Source: an uncultured Micrococcales bacterium
GTDB taxonomy: Bacteria > Actinomycetota > Actinomycetes > Actinomycetales > Microbacteriaceae
Assembly: GCA_903834635.1 (NCBI GenBank)
Contig: CAILJO010000027.1
Location: forward strand, 1-57,199
Reading direction: 5' to 3'
Length of the DNA stretch: 57,199 bases
Under the pieces are notes generated by a model. It had not been told where the DNA came from and ran no database searches. It was given only the letters and a program-made list of their open reading frames with translations. The first letter of the stretch is position 1. Each line of letters opens with the position of its first letter. Positions 1 through 10,738 of the stretch are shown in pieces. The position numbers and the translations under genes were made by a program.

Positions 1-1
1 A

Positions 2-814
2 TCTGCGGCTCAAGTGATGGACGTCGACATCATCAAAGCTCAAGCCACAGAGGATGGCAGGCTGACTGGTGCGGCTGTCTCGGCAGCGCTCGCCGACGCC
101 GGTGAAGGCGTATTCGCCATCGTCGCTACCGCCGGAACCACAAACTTTGGAATCGTCGACCGCATCCGTGAGGTTGGCGAAGTTGCAAATGCCGCCAACA
201 TTTGGTTTCACGTCGATGGCGCATACGGGCTAGCTGCGATTCTGTCACCGAAGACCGCACACCTTTTTGACGGCACAGAGCTTGCCGACAGTTTCATTGT
301 TGACCCACATAAGTGGCTGTTTGCGCCATTTGATGCATGTGCCTTGGTCTATAGACACCCAGCTCTTGCCAAAGCGGCTCACACCCAGCATGGAGAGTAC
401 CTAGACACGCTTACCGAATCTGATGACTGGAATCCGAGCGACTATGCCTACAACCTGACTCGGCGTGTTCGCGGATTGCCGCTTTGGTTCTCGTTGGCCA
501 CGCACGGTGTGGGGGCATACCGCCAGGCAGTGACCGAAAACATTGAACTCGCTCACAAGATTGCTGATGAGATTCGTCGCCGACCAAACCTTCGTCTGGT
601 GCGTGAACCAGAGTTGAGCGTCGTTGTTTTTGAGCACGATGGCTGGGGAATCACTGATTACAACGCATGGAGCGACTACCTGTTGCAAAGCGGCAAAGGC
701 CTCGTTGTTCCGTCGTCTCATCGGGGCAAGCCAAACACCAGGTTTGCCATTGTGAACCCACAGACAACCTATGAACTTTTGATCGAACTTCTCGACACAA
801 TGGAGTCACGATGA
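2..814 (+). CDS. PLP-dependent group II-type decarboxylase (aromatic amino acid / glutamate decarboxylase-like), 5'-truncated by window edge
   Basis: Frame open from base 2; motifs TAGTTNFG, HVDGAYG and the PLP-lysine motif DPHKWLF; stop overlaps the next start (ATGA at 811-814). Confidence 0.85.
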   Translation, partial: SAAQVMDVDIIKAQATEDGRLTGAAVSAALADAGEGVFAIVATAGTTNFGIVDRIREVGEVANAANIWFHVDGAYGLAAILSPKTAHLFDGTELADSFIVDPHKWLFAPFDACALVYRHPALAKAAHTQHGEYLDTLTESDDWNPSDYAYNLTRRVRGLPLWFSLATHGVGAYRQAVTENIELAHKIADEIRRRPNLRLVREPELSVVVFEHDGWGITDYNAWSDYLLQSGKGLVVPSSHRGKPNTRFAIVNPQTTYELLIELLDTMESR

Positions 815-1806
815 AACTAACAATCGCACCCAATCCAGAGTCGCTGTCTCGCGTCAAGCCGAGCACGCGCAAGCCGCTGCGAGTTGCGCTGGTGCAAACC
901 CGTTGGCACGAGAATCAGACCGAACACCAAGATGCCCTCCGGGCCGGCATAAAGCTCGCAGCCGAAAACGGCGCGAAGGTCGTGTTCTTGCCCGAACTAA
1001 CTTTGAGTCGCTACCCCGCCGACACCCGCCCGACCGGCACGCCAAATCACACAGCCGAGCAACTGGTCGGCGGCCCGACGCACACATTTGCAGCCGCGGC
1101 GGCATCGGAGTTTGGTGTCGTTGTGCACGCCTCTCTTTACGAGTTTCACCCATTCGAGGACGGCCGTGGGTTGAATACTGCGATCATGGTCTCGGCCAAT
1201 GGTGAAATCATTGCTCGCACACCAAAGTTGCACATTCCTGTCACCGCGGGCTATTACGAAGACCAATACTTTCAGCCTGGTCCTGCCGATGGTGAGCCGT
1301 ATCCGGTCTATGACCTTTATCTCGATGGCACCCACTCACGAATCGGCCTGCCAACCTGCTGGGATGAATGGTTTCCTGAGGTGGCTCGAAATTACTCGCT
1401 TCGCGGAGCCGAAATCTTGGCATACCCAACAGCAATCGGTTCAGAACCAGACCACCCGAACTTTGACACCGAACCCCTGTGGCAAAAGGTGATCGTGGGC
1501 AACGGCATCGCCAACGGAACATTCATGGTTGTGCCGAACCGCTGGGGCAACGAGGGTGCAATCACGTTTTATGGTTCAAGCTTTATCAGTGACCCATACG
1601 GTCGCGTACTTGCCCGAGCCGGGCGCGACACCGACGAGGTTTTGGTTGCCGATCTTGACCTCGATCAACGCCGTGACTGGCTAGACCTGTTTCCGTTTCT
1701 GGCAACCCGTCGCCCAGACAGCTATGACGCACTAGTCGAACCTGTTCAGAATCCACGCGCCGAAAATGGCGATGGCATAAACGGCGGCATAGCAGGGCAG
1801 CGCTGA
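811..1806 (+). CDS. aguB: Carbon-nitrogen hydrolase, N-carbamoylputrescine amidase-like
   Basis: Nitrilase-fold motifs: FLPEL.LSRY, KLHIP...GYYEDQYF, GLPTCWDEWFPE; coupled to agmatine deiminase. Confidence 0.85.
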   Translation: MKLTIAPNPESLSRVKPSTRKPLRVALVQTRWHENQTEHQDALRAGIKLAAENGAKVVFLPELTLSRYPADTRPTGTPNHTAEQLVGGPTHTFAAAAASEFGVVVHASLYEFHPFEDGRGLNTAIMVSANGEIIARTPKLHIPVTAGYYEDQYFQPGPADGEPYPVYDLYLDGTHSRIGLPTCWDEWFPEVARNYSLRGAEILAYPTAIGSEPDHPNFDTEPLWQKVIVGNGIANGTFMVVPNRWGNEGAITFYGSSFISDPYGRVLARAGRDTDEVLVADLDLDQRRDWLDLFPFLATRRPDSYDALVEPVQNPRAENGDGINGGIAGQR

Positions 1807-2816
1807 TGAGTTCCGAATGGAAGATGCCTGCCGAATGGGTGCCCCACGAACGAACTTGGATGGCGTGGATGGAAGAGGACTACTCAAAAAATCCAACTTC
1901 GGAATCCACAGCGTTGATGCACCAAGCGTGGGCAAGGGTAGCTAATACGATTGTCAACTTTGAACCCGTGACCATGCTGGTCAGCCAAGAGCACGAATCA
2001 GAGGCAAGGGGCTATCTGGACCCGAGAGTTGAGATTCTATTAGCCACCATCGATGATGGTTGGATGCGCGATAGTGGTCCAACTTTCGTGAAAAACCAGG
2101 ATGGCAAGTTGGCCGCGGTTGACTGGGTTTTCAACGGTTGGGGCAACCAGGGTGGCTGGGCAAACTGGGAGCACGATGATGCCGTCGCCTCGACTGTGGC
2201 TGCAGAAGTCGGTGTGCCGGCTCTGCGTTCGAAGCTTGTGAACGAGGGCGGCGGTATTCACGTGAACGGTGCCGGTGCCGTTTTACTTACCGAGACTGTT
2301 CAACTAGGCCAAGGGCGCAACCCAGATTGGACTCGAGCCGAAGTCGAAGCCGAGATCCACGAGAAACTTGGAACCAACCGCGCGATTTGGATCAGGCGCG
2401 GGTTGACTCGCGACTACGAAGACTTCGGCACACAAGGCCACATCGACATCGTTGCCTGTTTTGCCGATGAAGACACGATTTTGTATCACGACCAGCAAGA
2501 CGAAGCGCACCCCGACTTCTCGGTCAGCCACGAAGTTCGCCGCACACTCGAAGAGGCTGGCGGATTCAAGCTCATTGGTGTTCCTGCTCCGAAGATCCTG
2601 CGTGATGAGCACGGCGTAGTTGATTATTCATACATCAACCACTACATCTGCAACGGGGCAGTCATTCTCTGTGCCTTCGACGACGAAAACGATGCGGTTG
2701 CCAAAGGCATTTTAGAAAAGGTCTATCCCGGTCGCGAAATCGTTCTAGTAGATGCTCGGCCACTGTTTGCTCGCGGCGGCGGAATACACTGCATCACCCA
2801 GCAACAGCCTGCTTAG
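1806..2816 (+). CDS. aguA: Agmatine deiminase (Porphyromonas-type peptidyl-arginine deiminase family)
   Basis: MPAEWVPHERTWMAW, DDGWMRDSGPTFV, EGGGIHVNG, GGGIHCITQQ motifs; TGATG overlap with the upstream gene. Confidence 0.92.
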   Translation: MSSEWKMPAEWVPHERTWMAWMEEDYSKNPTSESTALMHQAWARVANTIVNFEPVTMLVSQEHESEARGYLDPRVEILLATIDDGWMRDSGPTFVKNQDGKLAAVDWVFNGWGNQGGWANWEHDDAVASTVAAEVGVPALRSKLVNEGGGIHVNGAGAVLLTETVQLGQGRNPDWTRAEVEAEIHEKLGTNRAIWIRRGLTRDYEDFGTQGHIDIVACFADEDTILYHDQQDEAHPDFSVSHEVRRTLEEAGGFKLIGVPAPKILRDEHGVVDYSYINHYICNGAVILCAFDDENDAVAKGILEKVYPGREIVLVDARPLFARGGGIHCITQQQPA

Positions 2817-4157
<1,341 letters not shown>

Positions 4158-4170
4158 AAGAGACTTTAGA

Positions 4171-4199
4171 AACGGGAGCATTTCGGTGCTCCCGTTTTT
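4171..4199. terminator. Intrinsic terminator between argG and the convergent pot operon
   Basis: aacgggagca-tttcgg-tgctcccgttttt: 9-10 bp GC-rich stem plus T-run. Confidence 0.9.
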
Positions 4200-4201
4200 G
4201 T

Positions 4202-4999
4202 TTAACTCGACTTTTCGGCGGCGGTCAGGCGTTGAGCAAAGAAGATTGGCAAGACAGAGATCAAGACAACAACAACCGCGACGACATCGACGATTGGCGC
4301 TTTTCCTGGACGGAACATGTTGTTAAGAATCCAGATCGGCAGTGTCTCCACTCCCCCACCTGCCGTGAAAGTTGTCACGATGATTTCGTCGAAACTGAGT
4401 GCGAAAGCCAAAAGAGCTCCCGCGACGAGGGCGCTAGCCATCTGTGGAAGAGTGACGAGTCTAAACGTTGTCCAAATACCTGCACCAAGGTCAGCGCTGG
4501 CTTCTTCCATGTTTCGGTTCATGCGGTTCAAACGCGCCAAAGCATTGTTGTAGACCGTGACAATACAGAAAGTAGCGTGAGCGACAATCAGCGTCACTAT
4601 GGTGAGTTTGATTCCAAGCAGAGTTCTAAATGCGTTGTTTAGGGCGATACCCGTGACGATACCCGGCAGAGCGATCGGCAAAATGACCATAAGCGAAACC
4701 GGTTGTTTGCCAAAGAACTTATAGCGCGACATCGCCAGAGCCAGAAGAGTGCCGAGAAGCAAGGCAACCGCTGCCGACGCAGTAGCAACAACCACGCTGG
4801 TTGCGAGGGCTGAAAGCATTCCCGAGCTTTGCGAGGCAACCTGCCACCAATGCAACGTGAAGTTTTGTGGCGGCCAAGACATGTTCTTGCTCGCGTTGAA
4901 CGAGTTAATGACAACAACGCCCAGTGGCAGATAAATGAAAGCGAGCGTAGCGATGCTAAGCGCCGCGAGCACGAATTTTGCAGACCTAGATAAACGCAT
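4202..4999 (-). CDS. potC: ABC transporter permease, spermidine/putrescine type
   Basis: Membrane protein with the BPD transporter EAA-like loop (MEEASADLGAGIWTTFRLVTLPQM); gene order. Confidence 0.88.
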   Translation of the reverse strand: MRLSRSAKFVLAALSIATLAFIYLPLGVVVINSFNASKNMSWPPQNFTLHWWQVASQSSGMLSALATSVVVATASAAVALLLGTLLALAMSRYKFFGKQPVSLMVILPIALPGIVTGIALNNAFRTLLGIKLTIVTLIVAHATFCIVTVYNNALARLNRMNRNMEEASADLGAGIWTTFRLVTLPQMASALVAGALLAFALSFDEIIVTTFTAGGGVETLPIWILNNMFRPGKAPIVDVVAVVVVLISVLPIFFAQRLTAAEKSS

Positions 5000-5916
5000 C
5001 AGAGATTGTCCAACGCCCCAGTTTTGCGAATAGCCGTCAGGTAGATAAACATGATTGCCACCGGAATCATCGCGATCGCTGCTGCCATCGGCAAGTTGTT
5101 CGCGGTTCCAACGTTTGTGTAAACCAGGTTTCCAAGCATCTGTGTGGCACCGCCGACGATGTTGATGCTGATGTAGTCACCCATGGTTAGCGAGAAGGCA
5201 AAAATCGATCCGGCTGCAATAGCCGGTAACAACATTGGAAAAACGATCAGACGAAGCGTGCTCCATGTTTTTGCGCCGAGGTCTGAGGAGGCCTCAAGAA
5301 TGTTTTGTGGCACCTTTTCGAGCCCCGTAAAAATCGGAAGAATCACGTAGGGAAGCCAGATATAGCCAAGTGTTAGAGCTGCTCCAACCAAACTGTAGCC
5401 CGGAGTATCGAGCCCGAGTGGCCTCAAGAGCCACTGCAGAATTCCGTCATTGCTCAGTACCGAGCGCCAGGCATAGGCCTTGACTAAGTACGATGCCCAG
5501 AGTGGCATCAAGATAGAAATAACCAAGATGCCGCGCATGCGGCGCGATGCAACTTTGGCCATGAAGAAAGCGATCGGCAGCGCGATCAAAATATCGATGA
5601 AGGTGACAGCCAGCGCAATGCCTAGAGTTCGAAGAGTTACCGTTCGGTATAGAGCATCGGTGAACAACTGAACAAAGTTGTCAATGTTCCATTGAACCCG
5701 CACTTCTCCAGTGAAGCTGTCCATGGTCCAGAAGGCGGTAACAAAAAGTGCGAGCAACGCCGCAACATAAACCAGTGAAAGCCAGAACAAAGGCGCCGCA
5801 ATGAGCAAACGCAAGCGCAGCTTGGCGTTCGAATAGAGCTTGGCAGAAACTCGGTGCGCGAAAGTTGGACGAACAGCCAAAGCTGAATCGACTTCGCGCA
5901 CCGAGTTAACTGACAT
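4999..5916 (-). CDS. potB: ABC transporter permease, spermidine/putrescine type
   Basis: EASSDLGAKTWSTLRLIVFPMLLPA loop; probable start MSVNSVREVD at 5916 rather than the ORF start at 5976. Confidence 0.88.
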   Translation of the reverse strand: MSVNSVREVDSALAVRPTFAHRVSAKLYSNAKLRLRLLIAAPLFWLSLVYVAALLALFVTAFWTMDSFTGEVRVQWNIDNFVQLFTDALYRTVTLRTLGIALAVTFIDILIALPIAFFMAKVASRRMRGILVISILMPLWASYLVKAYAWRSVLSNDGILQWLLRPLGLDTPGYSLVGAALTLGYIWLPYVILPIFTGLEKVPQNILEASSDLGAKTWSTLRLIVFPMLLPAIAAGSIFAFSLTMGDYISINIVGGATQMLGNLVYTNVGTANNLPMAAAIAMIPVAIMFIYLTAIRKTGALDNL

Positions 5917-5924
5917 ATGGTTCT

Positions 5925-7088
5925 TTAGCCCTTGATCTCTTGCCAGGCCTTGGTCCATGCCGAGTAGTCGGTGCACTTAACGTCGGTACGACCGTCAAGG
6001 CACTTGGCTACTGGAGTGGTCCAGTACCAGATCTTGGCTGCATAGGCTGCATCTCCAGCGTGGTAGCTGTCGCAGAAGCCTGCGCTGCCGTACTGGCAGG
6101 CGTCGGCTGTGGCAGGGGCTTCACCGAAGTACTCGGTAGCCGCAGCGTTGGCCTTTGGGCTGTCAATGTAGTTCAACCACGCATAGGCACAGTTAGGGCT
6201 CTTGGTGGTCGAGGAAACCATCCAAGAATCTGACCAACCGGTTGCGCCTTCGCTAGGCAAAACAGCCTCAACATGAGACCCTGCAGGCATCGAGTTCTTG
6301 ATGACCTGCCAGGTGGTTCCGACAACGCTGTTGCCAGTTGAGAACGAGTCAATCGACTTCAAGTAATCGCTCCAGTACTCGCCAACATTGGCCTTTTGAG
6401 CCTTCAGCAAGTCAACCGCAGCTGCGAGCTGATCTGCATCTAGGGCATAAGGGTTGGTGATGTTGAGCTCTGGCTTGTGCGCCATGAGATAAACCGCTGC
6501 GTCAGCGATGTAAATCGGTGAGTCATAAGCGGTGACCTTGCCCTTGTAAGCGCTGGCCTTGTCAAATACGACATCCCATGAAGTTGGCGCTGGCTTGACG
6601 ACATCGGTGTTGTACATCAAGAGGTTTGCACCGTATCCGTGTGGCACACCATAGGTTTCACCAGCAACGGTGTTCCAGGCCTGACCCTTCAAGAACGGGT
6701 AAACGTTCTTGTAGTTAGGGATAAGGTCGGTGTTCAACGGCTGAACGTCACCCGACGCGATGAGCCGCAGGGTGGCGTCACCAGAGGCGGCGATAACGTC
6801 GTAGTCTCCGCTCTTGAACAGGTTCAAGGCTTCGTCAGAGGTGCCGTAAGGCTTGAAGGTTACCTGGCAGCCGGTGCTCTTTTCGAATGGGGTTACCCAG
6901 TCGACCTTAGGGTCATTTGAGCCATCCTCGGCATAGCCTGGCCAGCCCAAAAGTGAGAGTGTCTTTTCGTTTGAGCCAAGCGCCTTCAACTTTGCGTTGC
7001 TGGCGCCGCCACTCGAAGCACAGCCCGAAAGCGCGAGCGCGAGGCCCACAACTAGGGCAGACAACTTCAATGGTGTCTTGCTAATCAT
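5925..7088 (-). CDS. potD: Polyamine ABC transporter substrate-binding lipoprotein
   Basis: Lipobox LALSGCASSG; extracellular solute-binding features (GWPGYAEDGS, YDVIAASGDATLRLIASGDVQPL). Confidence 0.85.
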   Translation of the reverse strand: MISKTPLKLSALVVGLALALSGCASSGGASNAKLKALGSNEKTLSLLGWPGYAEDGSNDPKVDWVTPFEKSTGCQVTFKPYGTSDEALNLFKSGDYDVIAASGDATLRLIASGDVQPLNTDLIPNYKNVYPFLKGQAWNTVAGETYGVPHGYGANLLMYNTDVVKPAPTSWDVVFDKASAYKGKVTAYDSPIYIADAAVYLMAHKPELNITNPYALDADQLAAAVDLLKAQKANVGEYWSDYLKSIDSFSTGNSVVGTTWQVIKNSMPAGSHVEAVLPSEGATGWSDSWMVSSTTKSPNCAYAWLNYIDSPKANAAATEYFGEAPATADACQYGSAGFCDSYHAGDAAYAAKIWYWTTPVAKCLDGRTDVKCTDYSAWTKAWQEIKG

Positions 7089-7097
7089 TGCTTCTCC

Positions 7098-8165
7098 TTA
7101 TTTGGTTTCTAGTACAACTAGATCTTTTTCGTTCAGAGCGACCTGAACCTCTTGATCGCGGTGCCAACTTTCGTCGACCGTGGACCCTGACTGCACCAGT
7201 GCGGTGATTTTTGGACCAGCGTCAAGTTTGATGTGCACGCGGGTTGCCGAACCGACATAAATCGCTTCGATGACTCGCCCCATGTGAGTGTTTGATGATT
7301 TGCCTTTGACGATCTCTACACGCTCTGGCCTAATCGATGCCTTGATCGACTTTCCAAACAAGCTTTTTGCCTCGTCAGCCTCGAAAATATTTGTGGTGCC
7401 AACAAATCCCGCTACGAAAGGCGTTTTCGGGTGCTCGTAAAGTTCGCGTGGTGTGCCGATTTGTTCAATCTTGCCTTGGTTGAAAACGGCGATCCGATCG
7501 CTGAGTGTCAGCGCTTCTTCTTGGTCGTGCGTAACAAAAATGAATGTAATCGCGAGTTCTCGCTGCAGTTCTTTGAGCTCAATCTGCATTTGTTCACGCA
7601 ACTTGAGGTCAAGCGCTCCAAGTGGCTCATCTAGCAGCAAAACTTTGGGTTTGACAATGATTGCGCGCGCTAAAGCAACTCGTTGACGCTGACCACCCGA
7701 AAGCTCCGATGGCTTGCGCCCACCGAACTCACCTAACCGCACCGTCTCGAGTGCTTCGAGGGCTTGCGCGTTACGCTCTGCCTTGCCAACACCTCTGACC
7801 CGCAGCCCATAGGCGACATTCTCTAGAACTGTCATGTGCGGAAACAACGCGTAATCCTGAAAAACGGTGTTTACGTTGCGATCAAACGGAGCTTTAGCAG
7901 AGACATCTTCACCGTCGAGAAAGACCTGCCCAGAGGTGGCGAGCTCGAAACCGGCAATCATGCGCAAAACAGTGGTCTTGCCAGAGCCAGATGGGCCCAG
8001 CATCGAGAAAAACTCACCCGACTTTATGTCTAGGTCGAGATTTGATACCGCTGTTACCGAACCAAACGACTTGGTTAGCCCGCGCAAACTGATGGCGGGG
8101 GTGTTCTCTGCCAAAATCTCGACCTCACTGTCTCGTTGTCTCAATCCTAGGCATTTGATTGCCAA
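7098..8165 (-). CDS. potA: Polyamine ABC transporter ATP-binding protein
   Basis: Walker [24 protein letters not shown], Walker [14 protein letters not shown]-terminal TOBE-like region. Start codon uncertain. Confidence 0.88.
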   Translation of the reverse strand: MAIKCLGLRQRDSEVEILAENTPAISLRGLTKSFGSVTAVSNLDLDIKSGEFFSMLGPSGSGKTTVLRMIAGFELATSGQVFLDGEDVSAKAPFDRNVNTVFQDYALFPHMTVLENVAYGLRVRGVGKAERNAQALEALETVRLGEFGGRKPSELSGGQRQRVALARAIIVKPKVLLLDEPLGALDLKLREQMQIELKELQRELAITFIFVTHDQEEALTLSDRIAVFNQGKIEQIGTPRELYEHPKTPFVAGFVGTTNIFEADEAKSLFGKSIKASIRPERVEIVKGKSSNTHMGRVIEAIYVGSATRVHIKLDAGPKITALVQSGSTVDESWHRDQEVQVALNEKDLVVLETK

Positions 8166-8186
8166 CTTTCAGGCGATTTGCGGGGT

Positions 8187-8201
8187 TACACTCGCACTAT
8201 G
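8187..8201 (+). promoter_or_regulatory. Candidate -10 (TACACT) 6 nt upstream of ATG 8199; leaderless-type start
   Basis: TACACT 8187-8192 then cgcact then ATG; no SD. Confidence 0.45.
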
Positions 8202-9068
8202 ACCTCCCTAAACATTTCGTCAATCGGCTTCGGCTGCATGAAGGCTTCGTTCAACAACCCAGACAATGCGACTCGCGAGTCAACCATCGCTGCCTTGCAC
8301 GTTGCACTCGATCACGGTGTCACCCTGTTTGACACCTCCGATATCTATGCGCCGACTTGGGATACTTTCGGGCACAACGAAGTTTTGGTCGCCGAAGCGA
8401 TGAGAACTCATCCGCTTGGCAAGAACGCCATCATTGCGACTAAGGGCGGAATTACTCGCAAACCTGGTGAGGTTTGGGGTCGCAATGCGAGCCTCGACTA
8501 CCTTTTGCGAGCAGCTGAGGCCTCTGCCGGGCGCTTGGGTTTCACAAAGATTTCACTTTGGCAGCACCACAGGCTCGATCCGTCGATGGCATTTGAACAG
8601 CAACTAGAGAACCTAGCCGGTCTAAAACAACGTGGCATCATCGAGCACATTGGCGTTAGCAACTACAGCGCGAAACAGCTGCGACGTGCCGTCGAAGTTA
8701 TTGGGCCGATAGCGACCGTTCAAAACCAGCTCAGCCTGGCCTATCGGCAAGAACTAGACGTTTTGCAAGTTTGCGAAGAGTTTGGCATCAAATATTTGCC
8801 TTGGTCTCCAATGAAGGGCGCACACCCCAACGATGCCTCCGGCGAGCTCAAGGCTTTTGCTGCCGAGCACAGCGTGTCAACCTATGCCGTGGCGGTCGCC
8901 TGGCTGCGAAGCCTCTCACCTAGCGTTGTTCCGCTTCCTGGAGTTACCAGACCACAGTCAGTCGTTGACGCGATTCTTGGACTCGATCTAACGCTCAATT
9001 CAGAGGTGCCTCTGTCGGCGAGTTTGCCAATGGACGCCGAATTACTTAGCGACCAGCCCAAAAACTAG
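8199..9068 (+). CDS. Aldo/keto reductase family oxidoreductase
   Basis: GFGCMKASF, LFDTSDIY, IEHIGVSNYSAKQLRRA, VAVAWL motifs; start MTSLNISSIG. Confidence 0.9.
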   Translation: MTSLNISSIGFGCMKASFNNPDNATRESTIAALHVALDHGVTLFDTSDIYAPTWDTFGHNEVLVAEAMRTHPLGKNAIIATKGGITRKPGEVWGRNASLDYLLRAAEASAGRLGFTKISLWQHHRLDPSMAFEQQLENLAGLKQRGIIEHIGVSNYSAKQLRRAVEVIGPIATVQNQLSLAYRQELDVLQVCEEFGIKYLPWSPMKGAHPNDASGELKAFAAEHSVSTYAVAVAWLRSLSPSVVPLPGVTRPQSVVDAILGLDLTLNSEVPLSASLPMDAELLSDQPKN

Positions 9069-9547
9069 CTTGCGAATGAGCGCTCGATAAGCTCGACGAT
9101 CTCTGGTGCATCGGGCTGAGTGGTTGGTCGAAAGCGGTGAATCTCACCATTCGGCGTGATCAAGAACTTTTCAAAGTTCCAAAGAACTGGGCCAGCCAGG
9201 CCTGAGCCATCTTTGGTTTTCACCAACTCTTTGTATAGGTCGGTTCGTCCGCGTCCGTTAACCTTTGACTTCACGGTGAGCGGAAAGGTCACTCCGTAGG
9301 TGGTTGAACAGAAAGTTTCGATGGCTGCTTCGTCACCGGGTTCTTGAAAAAACTGGTTCGACGGAACTCCGATAACGGTGAAGCCCTTGGAGGAATACTT
9401 TTTCTGCAGCTCTTCTAGCGCGCTGTACTGAGGCGTGAGGCCGCATTTTGAAGCAACGTTCACTACAAGAATCGGACCCTTTGCGATTTTTGAAAGGGTG
9501 GTCAGGGTGCCGTCCATCAACTGGACTTCGGTTGCTAATACGTTCAT
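9065..9547 (-). CDS. Glutathione peroxidase family protein (Cys-type)
   Basis: VNVASKCGLTPQYSALEEL, GFTVIGVPSNQF, WNFEKFLI; probable start MNVLATEVQ at 9547. Confidence 0.9.
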   Translation of the reverse strand: MNVLATEVQLMDGTLTTLSKIAKGPILVVNVASKCGLTPQYSALEELQKKYSSKGFTVIGVPSNQFFQEPGDEAAIETFCSTTYGVTFPLTVKSKVNGRGRTDLYKELVKTKDGSGLAGPVLWNFEKFLITPNGEIHRFRPTTQPDAPEIVELIERSFAS

Positions 9548-9673
9548 AAGGTTGATAAGCAAACTTTTCTCGCAATTGTTCCCCCTTTCTCTCAGACAAT
9601 CCACAGTCAAATCGGTGGGAATCATTTGTATCCAAATGATTTTAGGAGTAGCGTTCGAATTGGAGGTACTCAA

Positions 9674-10477
9674 ATGAAACTCAATGGAAAAGTAATTGTT
9701 ATCACCGGCGCCGGAAACGGCATGGGTCGCGAAATGACCATCGCAGCGATTGCGCGTGGAGCAAAGGTCTACGGGGTCGATATCAGTCAAGAAAACTTGG
9801 ATGGCACGGCCAAGCTGGTTGGCAAGAAGGACCACTTCAAGTCTGAGGTTCTAGACATCACCGACAGAACCAAAGCCGCAACTCTGCCCGACAGAGTCAT
9901 CAAAGCGTTTGGGGTTGTCGACGGGTTGGTGAACAACGCCGGAATCATTCAGCCGTTCGTGTTTGTGAATGATCTTGACTTTGCCCACATCGATCGAGTC
10001 ATGAACGTTAACTTCAATGGACCCTTGAACCTCATCAAGGCGTTCTTACCCGTTCTTCTCAAACGCCCAGAAGCTCAAATTGCCAACGTTTCTTCTATGG
10101 GTGGTTATGGGCCGGTGCCTGGTCAGACGGTCTATGGTGCATCTAAGGCAGCCATTAAACTGCTCACCGAGGGGCTTCGCAGCGAACTGACAGGCAGCAG
10201 CGTGACCGTGACTGGTATCTATCCAGGAGCGATAGGAACGAATATTGCAGCCAACTCTGGCATCAAGATGGAACTCCCAGCAGGCACAGATGCTCCGGCG
10301 ATGAAGATGACTGCGGCGGCAGATGCCGGTCGAATCATGCTTGACGGAATCGAAGCTGGCAAGGCTCGCGTGTTTGTCGGATCAGATGCGTCAATGATGG
10401 ACAAACTCGTTCGCTACATGCCAGAACGCGCTCCACGCATTATTTACGACCAGATGAAATCGATTTTGCCGAAGTAA
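9674..10477 (+). CDS. Short-chain dehydrogenase/reductase
   Basis: TGAGNGMGRE, VNNAGI, YGASKAA motifs; start MKLNGKV after a ggaggt RBS. Confidence 0.92.
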   Translation: MKLNGKVIVITGAGNGMGREMTIAAIARGAKVYGVDISQENLDGTAKLVGKKDHFKSEVLDITDRTKAATLPDRVIKAFGVVDGLVNNAGIIQPFVFVNDLDFAHIDRVMNVNFNGPLNLIKAFLPVLLKRPEAQIANVSSMGGYGPVPGQTVYGASKAAIKLLTEGLRSELTGSSVTVTGIYPGAIGTNIAANSGIKMELPAGTDAPAMKMTAAADAGRIMLDGIEAGKARVFVGSDASMMDKLVRYMPERAPRIIYDQMKSILPK

Positions 10478-10492
10478 GTATCAAAAGGTGAG

Positions 10493-10520
10493 ACGGGTCG
10501 ACTTCGGTCGGCCCGTTTTT
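10493..10520. terminator. Intrinsic terminator downstream of the SDR gene
   Basis: acgggtcgac-ttcg-gtcggcccgttttt. Confidence 0.85.
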
Positions 10521-10521
10521 G

Positions 10522-10594
10522 CGCCCCCGGCAGGAATCGAACCTGCGACCAAGAGATTAGAAGGCTCTTGCTCTATCCACTGAGCTACGAAGGC
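10522..10594 (-). tRNA. tRNA-Arg (anticodon TCT)
   Basis: Minus strand GCCTTCG TA GCTC...GAGC...CTTCTAA...GCAGGTTCGATTCCTGC CGGGGGC G; cloverleaf arms identifiable. Confidence 0.93.
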
Positions 10595-10738
10595 ATGCCG
10601 GCGAACCGACACCACCAGTTTAGCCTGCGGCCATTATTAGAGACCAAGAATGAGCCTCCCGGCAAGAAATCACTGCGGTGCTAGCCTTGTGTGGGCCGAG
10701 AACTCGGCAAATCGAAGTGAACAAGAAGGGTCACCCTC

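Noticed and set aside
4232-4642. 136-aa plus-strand ORF over potC
   Set aside because: Antisense to a strongly supported permease and starts in the terminator-proximal region; no coding features.
9380-9470. Selenocysteine glutathione peroxidase
   Set aside because: Active-site codon reads Cys (VNVASKCGLTPQY) with no in-frame TGA.
9065-9835. 256-aa version of the glutathione peroxidase ORF
   Set aside because: The N-terminal ~96 residues look non-coding and overlap the SDR promoter and start; the conserved protein begins at MNVLATEVQ (9547).
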